Source of the DNA: Fusobacterium varium
Lineage (GTDB): Bacteria > Fusobacteriota > Fusobacteriia > Fusobacteriales > Fusobacteriaceae
Assembly (NCBI GenBank): GCA_002356455.1
Contig: AP017968.1
Location: forward strand, 2,914,001 to 2,978,000
Direction: 5' to 3'
DNA length: 64,000 nt
Shown: piece after piece, positions 8,516 to 16,615 of the stretch
Layout of the letters: each line of letters opens with the position of its first letter
Position numbering within the stretch: position 1 is the stretch's first letter
Position numbers and translations under genes: made by a program
The notes under the pieces: generated by a model
What the model saw: the letters and a program-made list of their open reading frames with translations, nothing else
What the model was told of the DNA's origin: nothing
The model's database searches: none

Positions 8516-9904
8516 TCATCTTAGTTCATCGATCACTTTTTCTAATATTTCTATCCCTTCATCTATTTCTCCTTCATTGCATTGTGCAAAACTTAATCTT
8601 ATGTAATTATATGATTTTTCTGAAAATACTATTCCTGGCAAAATTCCTACACCTCTTTTTGCAAGTTTCATATATACAGCTTCACCAGTTATTTCTTTTG
8701 GAAGCTCTATCCAAAAACACATACCACCCTTAGGTTTATTAATTTTTATATTTTCTATTTTTTTTAGCCTGTTATACATATATTTTTGTTTCTTATGAAA
8801 TTCTTTTCTAGATTTTTCTATATGTTTATTCCAGATACCATTTTCTAGAAAATATTGAAAAACTCTTTGGTTTAAGCCTGAGTTAGATATATCACTGGAA
8901 TATTTTCCTGCTAATACAGAATTTGCTATTTTTTCTGGAGCTATCATAAATCCTAATCTAAAACCAGGCATAAAAACTTTAGAATAACTTTTTATATATA
9001 TCACTTTCTTATTTTTATCATAGCTTTTTATACTTTTTATTTTTTTATCATCAAAATATATATCTGAACTGCAATCATCTTCTATAATATAAAAATCATA
9101 CTTTTCAGCTAATTTTAAAAGTTCAATTCTCTTTTTTTCTGATATTGATATTCCAGTCGGATTATGAAAGGTAGCTGCTGTATATATAAATTTTATTTTA
9201 TCTCTTTTCAGAATATTTTCCAATTCTTTTATATCAAGCCCATCTTTTTTCATAGATATTCTTTCTACTTTTGCTCCATTATTTCTAAAACTTACAATAG
9301 CACCTTTATATGCTGGATCTTCTGTCACTACAATATCTCCTGGATATATTAATGTTTTACTCAATATATCTATCCCTTGTTGAGCTCCTGACATTATTTG
9401 AATATCTTTTGTTTCTACATCTATGCCTTCATCTTTCAATTCTCTTTTTATAGTTTTACGAAGTTCAAGATAACCTTGTGGATTTTCATAAAGAAGAGCT
9501 TTTCCACCATCTCTATCTAAAATGTAATTAATTGCTTTTTTTAATTCTTCAATAGGAAAAAAATCAGCATTTGGTGACGCAGTAGAAAAATCTATCCTAT
9601 ATTCAGAATTAAAGTAACCATATTTAAATATTTCATTTTCCATATGATCTTCCAGATAGAATTTTTTTTCCCTATTGTATTTTACATATGCACCACTACC
9701 ACCTCTAAGATAAATATATCCATTTTTTTCCAATTGTTCATATGCTTTTACTACTGTAGAAGCGCTTACTTCTAAATTTTTAGCAAGATCCCTTATGGAA
9801 AATATTTTTCCTTTTATCTCTCCATTTTCTATTAATTCCTTTAATTTATAATAAAGCTGAAGATATATTTTTTCTCCATTCTCTTTAGATAACTCTATTT
9901 TCAT
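8516..9904 (-). CDS. pdxR: MocR/PdxR-type GntR regulator with aminotransferase domain
   Basis: A 462-residue protein with an N-terminal GntR winged helix (IFSIRDLAKNLEVSASTVVKAYEQLE, about residues 30-60) and a fold-type I aminotransferase domain covering the rest. The PLP lysine is in IKSYSKVFMPGFRLGF, and FHNPTG and EDDCSSD are the other cofactor-pocket motifs. MocR proteins sense PLP through this domain. It is divergent from pdxS, the classic arrangement of PdxR, which activates pdxST and represses itself when PLP is plentiful. The role therefore rests on family plus location. A GTTG-rich gap with two near-identical direct repeats separates the genes. Confidence 0.9.
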   Translation of the reverse strand: MKIELSKENGEKIYLQLYYKLKELIENGEIKGKIFSIRDLAKNLEVSASTVVKAYEQLEKNGYIYLRGGSGAYVKYNREKKFYLEDHMENEIFKYGYFNSEYRIDFSTASPNADFFPIEELKKAINYILDRDGGKALLYENPQGYLELRKTIKRELKDEGIDVETKDIQIMSGAQQGIDILSKTLIYPGDIVVTEDPAYKGAIVSFRNNGAKVERISMKKDGLDIKELENILKRDKIKFIYTAATFHNPTGISISEKKRIELLKLAEKYDFYIIEDDCSSDIYFDDKKIKSIKSYDKNKKVIYIKSYSKVFMPGFRLGFMIAPEKIANSVLAGKYSSDISNSGLNQRVFQYFLENGIWNKHIEKSRKEFHKKQKYMYNRLKKIENIKINKPKGGMCFWIELPKEITGEAVYMKLAKRGVGILPGIVFSEKSYNYIRLSFAQCNEGEIDEGIEILEKVIDELR

Positions 9905-9974
9905 TACCCCTCCAACAAAAAGTGTTGCGGTACAATTAGTAGTTTTTAGAATTGAATAATTTTACATTTTATGT

Positions 9975-10031
9975 GATACTACTATTATAAAATTAATTTT
10001 TTAATAAACTGTATCGATACTCTTATTATAA
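9975..10031. promoter_or_regulatory. paired direct repeats in the pdxR-pdxS gap, probable PdxR operator
   Basis: GATACTACTATTATAA (9975-9990) and GATACTCTTATTATAA (10016-10031) differ at two of 16 positions and are 41 bp apart, about four helical turns. The second copy contains the TATAAT -10 box of pdxS (10027-10032) and is overlapped by the palindrome GTATCGATAC (10011-10020). The pdxS -35 region is poor, as expected for an activator-dependent promoter. MocR regulators are known to bind direct repeats between divergent genes. Confidence 0.6.
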
Positions 10032-10074
10032 TATTAACAAAAAAAATAATCAATAAATATATGGAGGTAAGACT

Positions 10075-10950
10075 ATGTCAAGATATGATTTAAATAAAAA
10101 TTTAGCTCAAATGTTAAAAGGTGGAGTAATAATGGATGTAACTACAGCTGCTGAAGCTAAAATAGCAGAAGAAGCTGGTGCATGTGCAGTTATGGCTCTT
10201 GAAAGAGTTCCTGCTGATATAAGAAAAAATGGTGGAGTAGCAAGAATGTCAGATCCTAAAATGATAAAAGAAATACAAGCTGCTGTTTCTATTCCAGTAA
10301 TGGCTAAAGTGAGAATAGGTCATTTTGTAGAGGCTCAGATACTTGAAGCACTTGAAATAGATTATATTGATGAAAGTGAGGTTCTTACTCCTGCTGATGA
10401 TAGATTCCATGTGGACAAAACATTATTCAAAGTTCCTTTTGTATGTGGTTCAAGAAATCTAGGTGAAGCTTTGAGAAGAATATCTGAAGGAGCAAGTATG
10501 ATAAGAACTAAAGGAGAACCAGGAACTGGTGATGTAATAGAAGCCGTAAAACATATGAGGACATTAAACGAAGATATCAGAAAAGTTGTATCTTCCCCTG
10601 AATCTGAACTTTATCATGTTGCAAAAGAATTAGAAGCTCCATATGATTTAGTAAAATATGTTCATGATAATGGAAAATTGCCAGTTGTTAATTTTGCTGC
10701 TGGTGGTGTAGCTACTCCTGCTGATGCAGCTCTTATGATGCAGCTTGGATGTGATGGTGTCTTTGTTGGATCTGGTATATTCAAATCTGGTGATCCTGCT
10801 AAAAGAGCTGCTGCTATAGTAAAAGCTGTAACTAATTATAACAATCCAAAAATTCTTGCTGAAATATCAGAAGATTTGGGAGAAGCAATGGTAGGTATTA
10901 ATGTTTATTCACTTGCAGAAGATGAAAAAATGGCTAAAAGAGGTTGGTAG
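10075..10950 (+). CDS. pdxS: pyridoxal 5'-phosphate synthase subunit PdxS
   Basis: A 291-residue (beta/alpha)8 synthase that makes PLP from ribose 5-phosphate, glyceraldehyde 3-phosphate and ammonia. The sequence is highly typical: [13 protein letters not shown], the first catalytic Lys in [20 protein letters not shown], the second Lys region [10 protein letters not shown] and [17 protein letters not shown]. It forms dodecamers with PdxT, which feeds ammonia. A GGAGG site precedes the ATG. pdxT follows two bases after the stop codon. Confidence 0.98.
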   Translation: MSRYDLNKNLAQMLKGGVIMDVTTAAEAKIAEEAGACAVMALERVPADIRKNGGVARMSDPKMIKEIQAAVSIPVMAKVRIGHFVEAQILEALEIDYIDESEVLTPADDRFHVDKTLFKVPFVCGSRNLGEALRRISEGASMIRTKGEPGTGDVIEAVKHMRTLNEDIRKVVSSPESELYHVAKELEAPYDLVKYVHDNGKLPVVNFAAGGVATPADAALMMQLGCDGVFVGSGIFKSGDPAKRAAAIVKAVTNYNNPKILAEISEDLGEAMVGINVYSLAEDEKMAKRGW

Positions 10951-10952
10951 AT

Positions 10953-11528
10953 ATGAAAATTGGTATTTTAGCCCTTCAAGGAGCCTTCTTAGAGCATAAA
11001 AATATCCTTGATTCTCTAAAAATAGACAATTGCTTAGTAAAAACTAAAGAACAATTAGAGGATATAGATGGCATAATACTTCCTGGAGGTGAAAGTACTG
11101 CTATGGGAAAACTTTTGAAAGATTTTAATATCCTTAAACCTCTTAAGGAAAAAATAAAAAATGGTTTTCCTGTATTTGGAACTTGTTCTGGTATGATACT
11201 TCTTGCAGAAAAACTTTCAAACAGTGAAGTTGTACATTTAGGAGTTATGGGAATAGAAGTTAAAAGAAATGCTTATGGCAGGCAATTAGGAAGTTTTGAA
11301 ACAGAAGCAGATTTTAAAGGAATCAGCAAAAAAGTTAAAATGATCTTTATTAGAGCTCCATATGTAGAAAATACAAAAGAAGGAGTTAAAATATTGGCAA
11401 CTGTAAATGAAAATATAGTTGCTGTTAGAGAAAAAAATATGTTAGCTGTATCTTTTCATCCAGAGCTTACTAATGATACTTCTGTTCATGAATATTTTTT
11501 AGATATTATAAAAAATTTTAAAAAATAG
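10953..11528 (+). CDS. pdxT: pyridoxal 5'-phosphate synthase glutaminase subunit PdxT
   Basis: A 191-residue class-I glutaminase that delivers ammonia to PdxS. Catalytic Cys78 lies in FGTCSGMI, the oxyanion segment is LPGGESTAMGKLL and the His/Glu pair is in SFHPELT. The start chosen is the ATG giving MKIGILALQGAF, the usual PdxT beginning, with AGAGG about ten bases upstream inside the end of pdxS. A frame-extended TTG nine bases earlier is less likely. The next promoter begins right after the stop codon. Confidence 0.97.
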   Translation: MKIGILALQGAFLEHKNILDSLKIDNCLVKTKEQLEDIDGIILPGGESTAMGKLLKDFNILKPLKEKIKNGFPVFGTCSGMILLAEKLSNSEVVHLGVMGIEVKRNAYGRQLGSFETEADFKGISKKVKMIFIRAPYVENTKEGVKILATVNENIVAVREKNMLAVSFHPELTNDTSVHEYFLDIIKNFKK

Positions 11529-11557
11529 TTGACTTTTAAAAAAAATTAGAATATACT
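11529..11557 (+). promoter_or_regulatory. sigma70-type promoter of the Trp leader
   Basis: TTGACT and TATACT are separated by exactly 17 bases, immediately downstream of the pdxT stop codon. It should start transcription about 35-40 bases before the leader ORF. Confidence 0.75.
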
Positions 11558-11597
11558 CATTACAAGAAATGAAACTATAAAAAAGGAGGTTATCAAT

Positions 11598-11726
11598 ATG
11601 ACATTATCTAACTTAAACACTGTATTCCAATATTGGTGGTGGAGCTGCACAGAAAAACTGCATACAGAAATTTTTAATGTTAGATATAAGCTTACGTCTT
11701 TTGATAACTTTTATACTTCTGTGTAA
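11598..11726 (+). CDS. leader peptide with three consecutive Trp codons
   Basis: A 42-codon frame with a strong AAGGAGGT site six bases before the ATG. It begins MTLSNLNTVFQYWWWSCT, with TGG-TGG-TGG at 11634-11642 and a Cys and Tyr beside it. Runs of Trp codons in a short translated leader are the hallmark of tryptophan-dependent attenuation. A promoter lies just upstream; a series of hairpins and then an intrinsic terminator lie downstream, followed by a peptide-binding protein gene. No trp biosynthetic gene is near. The frame continues 27 codons past the Trp run, longer than in classical trpL. Function is inferred from structure only. Confidence 0.7.
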   Translation: MTLSNLNTVFQYWWWSCTEKLHTEIFNVRYKLTSFDNFYTSV

Positions 11727-11728
11727 AC

Positions 11729-11848
11729 TCCTTCAAAATATTTGAAGATATAAATCATAATTTATATATCATGTTTTTGAGAGTCCACATGATATATAGA
11801 GAATATCATTTGTTTTTAAAGCAATCTAACCAGATTGCTTTTTTTTAT
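11729..11848 (+). promoter_or_regulatory. leader hairpins and attenuator-like terminator
   Basis: After the leader stop codon come CTTCAAA-ATA-TTTGAAG, ATATAAAT-CATA-ATTTATAT and ATATATCATG..CATGATATAT. The last competes with TGATAT..ATATCA, which uses the same bases. Then comes a clean intrinsic terminator, AAAGCAATCT-AACC-AGATTGCTTT followed by eight T (11818-11848). TCCAC at about 11783 could also pair with GTGGA of the Trp codons. This is the layout of a transcription attenuator before the SBP gene. Confidence 0.6.
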
Positions 11849-11888
11849 TCTTAAAGAACTTTTTTACTATACAGAGGGGGAAACAAAA

Positions 11889-13427
11889 ATGAAAAAGAAA
11901 CTATTGGCTGTAATTTTTTTACTTACTTTTGCTTTATTATTAGGAGGAACAAAAGCTATAAAATCTGAAACTTCATCAGAAACTAAATTAAAAGACACTT
12001 TAGTCATTGCTCAAAAAGCTGAAATTAAAACTCTTGATCCACAGAAAAGTACAGATTCAGTATCTAATAAAATAATCCAGCTTATGTTTGATACTTTAAT
12101 AACTATGGATAAAGATCTTAATCTTCTTCCTGGATTAGCAGAAAATTGGGAATCTATTGATCCTTTAAATACAGTATTTCATTTGAAAAAAGGTGTGAAA
12201 TTTCATAATGGAGATATAATGACTGCTGAAGATGTAAAATTTTCTTTAGATAGAGCAAGAAGTCTTCCTCAATGTGCATATAATTTTACTCCAATAAAAG
12301 AGGTCACTGTAATTGATGAAAATACTATTAAAATAACTACAGATACTCCATTTGGAAGTCTTTTAAATCAACTTAGTATTACAAATTCTTCAATAATAAA
12401 TAAAAAACTTGTTGAAACTTCAGAAGATGTATTTCTTACTAACCCTGTTGGAACTGGACAATTTAAATTTAAATCATGGGATATAGGAAACAAACTTACT
12501 ATGGAAAAATTTGATAACTACTATGGAACTGTTTCAAAACTAAAGGAAGTAGTTATTAAATTTATAACTGAAAATAACAGCAGAATGATTATGTTGGAAA
12601 CTGGTGAAGCTGATATCTCTTTAGATATGGGAGTTATGGATTTAAAATCTATTAAAAGTAATAATTCTTTGGATTTTATAGAAGTAGAAGCTCCTACAAG
12701 TCAGTTTGTTGGTTTTGATACTAAAAATGAACTATTAAAAGATAAAAGGGTCAGACAGGCAATAGCTTATGCAATAGATAATACTGCTATTACTCAAGCT
12801 ATATATGGAGATTCAGCAACTCCTGGAACTTCTGTAGTTCCTCCTGCTATGACAGACTTTAATCCTAATGCTAAAAAATATGACTTGAATACTGCTAAAG
12901 CTAAAGAACTTTTAACAGAAGCTGGGTATCCTAATGGTTTCAGTATTGACTTATGGGTAAGTGATGATTCTGCAAGAATTGATGCTTGCGTTATTATTCA
13001 GGAGCAGTTGAGAGAAATAGGAATCAATACTGAAATTAAAGTTTTCCAATGGGCTACTTATATCAAAATGATTGAAAATGAAAATGAAGTAAAACCTATT
13101 TTCTATATGTCATGGAACACAGCTAATGGAGATTGTGATAAAACTATGTATCCTCTTTTCCATTCATCTCAAATAAAAGGTTCTATGAATGTAACTGCTT
13201 TTGTAAATAAGGACTTAGATGATACTCTTGATAAGGCAAGAATAACAATGGATCCTAAAGTTAGAAAAGAACTTTATGGAAAGGCTCAAGAAATATTACA
13301 GGAAGAGCTTCCTCATTACACTATTCTTTATCCAAAACTAAATCTTGGAATGAGAAAAAATATTCATAATCTTATTATGAAAAATAATGGTTATTTAGAT
13401 CTTACAAATGTCTATGTAACTGAATAG
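11889..13427 (+). CDS. ABC transporter substrate-binding protein, family 5 (peptide/nickel type)
   Basis: A 512-residue secreted solute-binding protein of the DppA/OppA family. The start chosen gives signal peptide MKKKLLAVIFLLTFALLLGG and follows GAGGGGG; the open frame further upstream runs through the terminator and is not used. The family core is visible: TLDPQKSTDSVSNKI, LAENWE, LKKGVKFHNGDIMTAEDVKFS, and later VRQAIAYAIDN. It binds peptides or similar solutes outside the membrane for an ABC importer. No permease or ATPase gene is adjacent, so it works with a transporter encoded elsewhere. Trp-responsive control is suggested by the leader upstream. A terminator follows. Confidence 0.9.
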   Translation: MKKKLLAVIFLLTFALLLGGTKAIKSETSSETKLKDTLVIAQKAEIKTLDPQKSTDSVSNKIIQLMFDTLITMDKDLNLLPGLAENWESIDPLNTVFHLKKGVKFHNGDIMTAEDVKFSLDRARSLPQCAYNFTPIKEVTVIDENTIKITTDTPFGSLLNQLSITNSSIINKKLVETSEDVFLTNPVGTGQFKFKSWDIGNKLTMEKFDNYYGTVSKLKEVVIKFITENNSRMIMLETGEADISLDMGVMDLKSIKSNNSLDFIEVEAPTSQFVGFDTKNELLKDKRVRQAIAYAIDNTAITQAIYGDSATPGTSVVPPAMTDFNPNAKKYDLNTAKAKELLTEAGYPNGFSIDLWVSDDSARIDACVIIQEQLREIGINTEIKVFQWATYIKMIENENEVKPIFYMSWNTANGDCDKTMYPLFHSSQIKGSMNVTAFVNKDLDDTLDKARITMDPKVRKELYGKAQEILQEELPHYTILYPKLNLGMRKNIHNLIMKNNGYLDLTNVYVTE

Positions 13428-13444
13428 CAAAACTTTCCCTCTCT

Positions 13445-13488
13445 AAAAAAGAGGCATTCCTTAAAAAGGAATTGCCTCTTTTTTTTTA
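13445..13488 (+). terminator. rho-independent terminator after SBP gene
   Basis: AAGAGGCATTCCTT pairs with AAGGAATTGCCTCTT (one bulge) and is followed by nine or more T. Confidence 0.9.
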
Positions 13489-13526
13489 TATAATGATTAA
13501 AAGATATTTAAAAAGGAGATTATATT

Positions 13527-14114
13527 ATGTTTGAAAAAAATAGAATAGAAGCATTTAGTGATGGAGTAATAGCCATTATTATAACAATAATGGTATTGGA
13601 ACTAAAAGCTCCTCATAAGGCTGATATTTCTGAGCTTTCCAATTTATTTCCAAAATTTTTCAGCTATATCTTAAGTTTTCTTTATGTTGGTATATACTGG
13701 AACAATCACCATCACACCTTCTCTGCTGTCAATAAAATAAATGGAAAAATACTATGGGCAAATACTCACCTGCTCTTCTGGCTTTCTCTTATACCATTTA
13801 CAACAAGCTGGATGGGTGAAACAAACTTCTCAGGAATCTCTGCTATGATATATGGCGGAATTCTTTTAGCCTGTTCAATAGCATATTTCATTTTAATTCA
13901 TTTACTCATAAAATCACAAGGTAAAAATTCAAAATTAAGAAAAGCTATTGGAAATGATATAAAAGGAAAAATTTCTCCTTTTTTATATCTTATAGGAATA
14001 ATTTCAGCATTTTTCCTTCCAGCAATCTCTTTATTTTTTTATGCTTTTACTGCTGTATTGTGGATAATTCCTGATAATCGTATAGAAAAAATTCATCTGG
14101 AAGAAGAAAAATAA
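13527..14114 (+). CDS. TMEM175/DUF1211-family potassium channel-like membrane protein
   Basis: A 195-residue membrane protein with about six hydrophobic segments. The first helix has the family hallmark RIEAFSDGVIAIIITIMVLE (FSDG motif), which forms the pore filter in TMEM175-type potassium channels. YVGIYWNNHHHTFSAV and the following WANTHLLFWLSLIPF are also typical of DUF1211. Bacterial members assemble as tetramers and conduct potassium in studied cases. A good AAAGGAG site precedes the ATG. It has its own transcript, following a strong terminator. Confidence 0.88.
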   Translation: MFEKNRIEAFSDGVIAIIITIMVLELKAPHKADISELSNLFPKFFSYILSFLYVGIYWNNHHHTFSAVNKINGKILWANTHLLFWLSLIPFTTSWMGETNFSGISAMIYGGILLACSIAYFILIHLLIKSQGKNSKLRKAIGNDIKGKISPFLYLIGIISAFFLPAISLFFYAFTAVLWIIPDNRIEKIHLEEEK

Positions 14115-14116
14115 AA

Positions 14117-14980
14117 TTAATAACATTGTAAGATGAGCCAGGAACTATCAAAATTTTTCTTTTTTAGCTCATCTTTTTTTATAAAGTAATATATTCTTCC
14201 ACAATCTCCAAACATCAGTTCAAAATCATCATCTTCTACTGTATCCAACTGGAATAAAAGCTGCCATTCTTTACTGCCTTTATTCATTTTTTCTTTCATA
14301 GACTTTTCTAGTTCATGAGGTTTTCCACATGAAATCCCATTTGTAACCTCTTCACATTCTAATTTCATATCACCCTGTATAGTATCTGCATACCCTAAAA
14401 ATTTGCTTATAGTATTGCTGTCATTTTCAATATATTTCACAAGTTTTTCTTCATACTCATCATAAAATTCATCATCAATATCTTCATATCCCATATCATT
14501 TAATATTTCATCAAATTCTTCATAAGATGGAACATCTTTTCTATTACTAAATACTATTCTTTTTTCTGGCATTTTATAATCTTTATCTAATTCTTTTGGA
14601 AATTCTCTCTTTTTTAATTTAGAAATATCACCATTATAATAAAATACTTTTGCACTTCCTCTATCTTCTGGAGAAAATCCCCAAGTCATAGTTTCCATTT
14701 CATAAAAAAAGTACAACATCCCACTATCAGGGAGCTGATTTTCCTTATCATATTCTTTTATCTCTTTACAATTAATCTGAACTAAAAAACTTAATGGTCT
14801 ATTTTCTACTTTTCCTTTGTATCCCTTCCCCTCATAATAAAACCATTCAAAGTCTTCTGGTAAATCTGGTCTTCCTCCAAATTTTGAAACACCTATTGAA
14901 AGCTCACTTTCCATTTTCTTTTCAAAATTTATAAGAATTGTATTTTTTCCCATTTCTTTAAATAATTTTTCTAATTCCAT
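14117..14980 (-). CDS. YwqG-family protein (DUF1963)
   Basis: A 287-residue cytosolic protein of the YwqG/DUF1963 family. Typical segments are SKFGGRPDLPEDFEWF, PLSFLVQINCKEI, SGMLYFFYE and, near the end, LLFQLDTVEDDDFELMFGDCGRIYYFI. No biochemical role is established for the family. The start ATG (protein begins MELEKLFKEMG) is seven bases after AAGGAGG; an upstream in-frame ATG without that site is not used. A degraded reading frame ends just before its ribosome site, so this may once have been the second gene of a pair. Confidence 0.85.
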   Translation of the reverse strand: MELEKLFKEMGKNTILINFEKKMESELSIGVSKFGGRPDLPEDFEWFYYEGKGYKGKVENRPLSFLVQINCKEIKEYDKENQLPDSGMLYFFYEMETMTWGFSPEDRGSAKVFYYNGDISKLKKREFPKELDKDYKMPEKRIVFSNRKDVPSYEEFDEILNDMGYEDIDDEFYDEYEEKLVKYIENDSNTISKFLGYADTIQGDMKLECEEVTNGISCGKPHELEKSMKEKMNKGSKEWQLLFQLDTVEDDDFELMFGDCGRIYYFIKKDELKKKNFDSSWLILQCY

Positions 14981-14990
14981 ATTTTCCTCC

Positions 14991-15151
14991 TTAATTTCCA
15001 AATTTTGCCATATCATTTTCCATCTCATCTATTATATTTGAATGCTCATCTCCATTCTTTCCATAATTTACAGCAAAATCTTTTCCACTATAATTTGTCC
15101 ACTAAAACTTATCTGATTTTTTATCTTTAAATTTAAAAGTTTTTTCATCAT
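14991..15151 (-). pseudogene. remnant of a small gene upstream of ywqG-like gene
   Basis: The minus strand has an ATG-ATG start (MMKKLLNLKIKNQ) and, in another frame after an intervening stop, a protein-like tail ending GDEHSNIIDEMENDMAKFGN just before the next gene's ribosome site. A single frameshift would join them. No family is recognised. It may be decayed coding sequence or chance. Confidence 0.3.
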
Positions 15152-15195
15152 ATTACCCCAATAAATTCTTAATTTTATATTACTTTTAAATTAAA

Positions 15196-15246
15196 AAAAA
15201 GTCAACCAACCACTGGTTTAGATAACGCAGCTGGCAGTTGACTTTT
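15196..15246 (-). terminator. terminator after cyclophilin gene
   Basis: AAAAGTCAAC pairs with GTTGACTTTT, with inner CCACTGG/CAGCTGG pairing; T-tract on both sides. Confidence 0.75.
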
Positions 15247-15259
15247 ATTCTTATTTCTA

Positions 15260-15901
15260 TTATTTTTTTAAATCAGGCATTGTTTGAGCTAATATTTCAT
15301 CCATTTTTTCTGTCATTTCTTTATTAGCTTCTAAAAATTTATCCACATTCCCAGTAATTTCTATTGTTTCAATTATATCTCCCTGTTCTACTTTATTAAC
15401 TACAGCTTGATCAGCATCAGAAACTACTTCTCCAAAAATAGTATGTTTATAATTAAGCCATTCAGTTGGTACATGAGTTATAAAGAATTGAGAACCATTT
15501 GTTCCTGGTCCTGCATTAGCCATTGCTAACTTACCTGGTACATTAAATGTAAGCTCTTCAATAAATTCATCTCCAAATTGATATCCAGGTCCCCCTGCTC
15601 CAGTTCCTGTAGGGTCTCCACCTTGAATCATAAAATCTGCTATTACTCTATGAAACTTTAATCCATCATAATATCCTTTTCTTGCTAAATGTACAAAATT
15701 TGTTACTGTTACAGGTGTAGCTTCTGGAAATAATTTTAAATTTATTTCACCTTTTGAAGTTTTTATTTTAGCATTTAAAACTATATTTTCCACCTTTGTT
15801 CCCTCCTTAATATTTAAATCAGCCGAACGACTTTTTCTTGAATGATAAAAAAAACCTCCTGCGATTATTAATAGTAATATTACTATTTTTACCATTTTCA
15901 T
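15260..15901 (-). CDS. cyclophilin-type peptidyl-prolyl cis-trans isomerase, membrane-anchored
   Basis: A 213-residue prolyl isomerase. An N-terminal hydrophobic stretch ([16 protein letters not shown]) gives a signal anchor, so the domain probably sits in the periplasm. The cyclophilin core is complete: [41 protein letters not shown] (catalytic Arg in FHRV), [10 protein letters not shown] and the active-site [14 protein letters not shown]. The start chosen is the ATG five bases after GGAGG; the ATG four codons earlier would overlap that site. A coiled-coil protein gene lies about 40 bases upstream on the same strand. Confidence 0.93.
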   Translation of the reverse strand: MKMVKIVILLLIIAGGFFYHSRKSRSADLNIKEGTKVENIVLNAKIKTSKGEINLKLFPEATPVTVTNFVHLARKGYYDGLKFHRVIADFMIQGGDPTGTGAGGPGYQFGDEFIEELTFNVPGKLAMANAGPGTNGSQFFITHVPTEWLNYKHTIFGEVVSDADQAVVNKVEQGDIIETIEITGNVDKFLEANKEMTEKMDEILAQTMPDLKK

Positions 15902-15943
15902 TTTCTCCTCCATAATTCTATCATACTTTTCTAGAAATCATAA

Positions 15944-16615
15944 TTATTTTTTCATAATTTTATTATAAGTTTCCAGCATTTCTTCTTTTGATATAGTTCC
16001 ATATATTTCATATGGCCACTCTGACTCTAATCTTTTATTCAATACATCAAGTTTTTCTTGAACTTTTATTATTTTTTCTTCTATTTTTCTGAATTCAGCT
16101 CTTACAGGTTGAAGTTTATAAATATATTCAATCTGCTCCTCTTCCTGTATTGCATTCTTCATTTCCATAGAGAGTTTTTCTTCATCTTCCAATACTTTAT
16201 CAGCTCTGTCCAGAAGATCATATTTAATTTTTTCAAGTTCTTTCTTTTCATATTGAAAAAATCTTTTTACTATTTCAGCTCCAGAATCTCCCTTTAATTT
16301 TTCTCTTAATTCTATCTGATTTTTTATATATTCCTCACTGAACTTATTTTCTTTCATTATATCTTCAATATATTTTTTAATAACAGAAAGCTGTTCTTCA
16401 TCGAACTTTTCAACAGCTTCTCCTGTCAAACCACCATAAAGTTTTTCATATTTTGGTATAACATCTTTTTTCAGTATTTCTATTCCTGAAATGTCCCCTA
16501 TCTCTTTCATTTCATCTATTTTTTTATTTATAGATTTAAAAACCTGTAAAATTACTTCTATAGAAAATTTTAAGATTTCATTATTTTTTACCATTTTTTC
16601 CATTACTTTCTCCAT
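15944..16615 (-). CDS. coiled-coil protein of unknown function
   Basis: A 223-residue, strongly charged protein rich in Glu and Lys, with long helical heptad-like stretches (for example from VRAEFRKIEEKIIKVQEK onward) and no signal peptide or membrane span. I do not recognise a family. The start overlaps the last 35 bases of the rRNA methyltransferase gene, and an alternative ATG four codons in (after GGAGAAAG) is equally good. The overlap implies coupled translation with the methyltransferase, so a role linked to RNA or the ribosome is possible but unproven. Confidence 0.7.
   Translation of the reverse strand: MEKVMEKMVKNNEILKFSIEVILQVFKSINKKIDEMKEIGDISGIEILKKDVIPKYEKLYGGLTGEAVEKFDEEQLSVIKKYIEDIMKENKFSEEYIKNQIELREKLKGDSGAEIVKRFFQYEKKELEKIKYDLLDRADKVLEDEEKLSMEMKNAIQEEEQIEYIYKLQPVRAEFRKIEEKIIKVQEKLDVLNKRLESEWPYEIYGTISKEEMLETYNKIMKK

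Noticed and set aside
11581-11850. T-box riboswitch before the solute-binding protein
   Set aside because: No T-box sequence (TGGNACCGCG type) or specifier stem is present; the translated Trp codons fit attenuation better.
11835-11888. N-terminal extension of the solute-binding protein
   Set aside because: It would start within the attenuator terminator and lacks a ribosome site; the ATG at 11889 follows GAGGGGG and opens a standard signal peptide.
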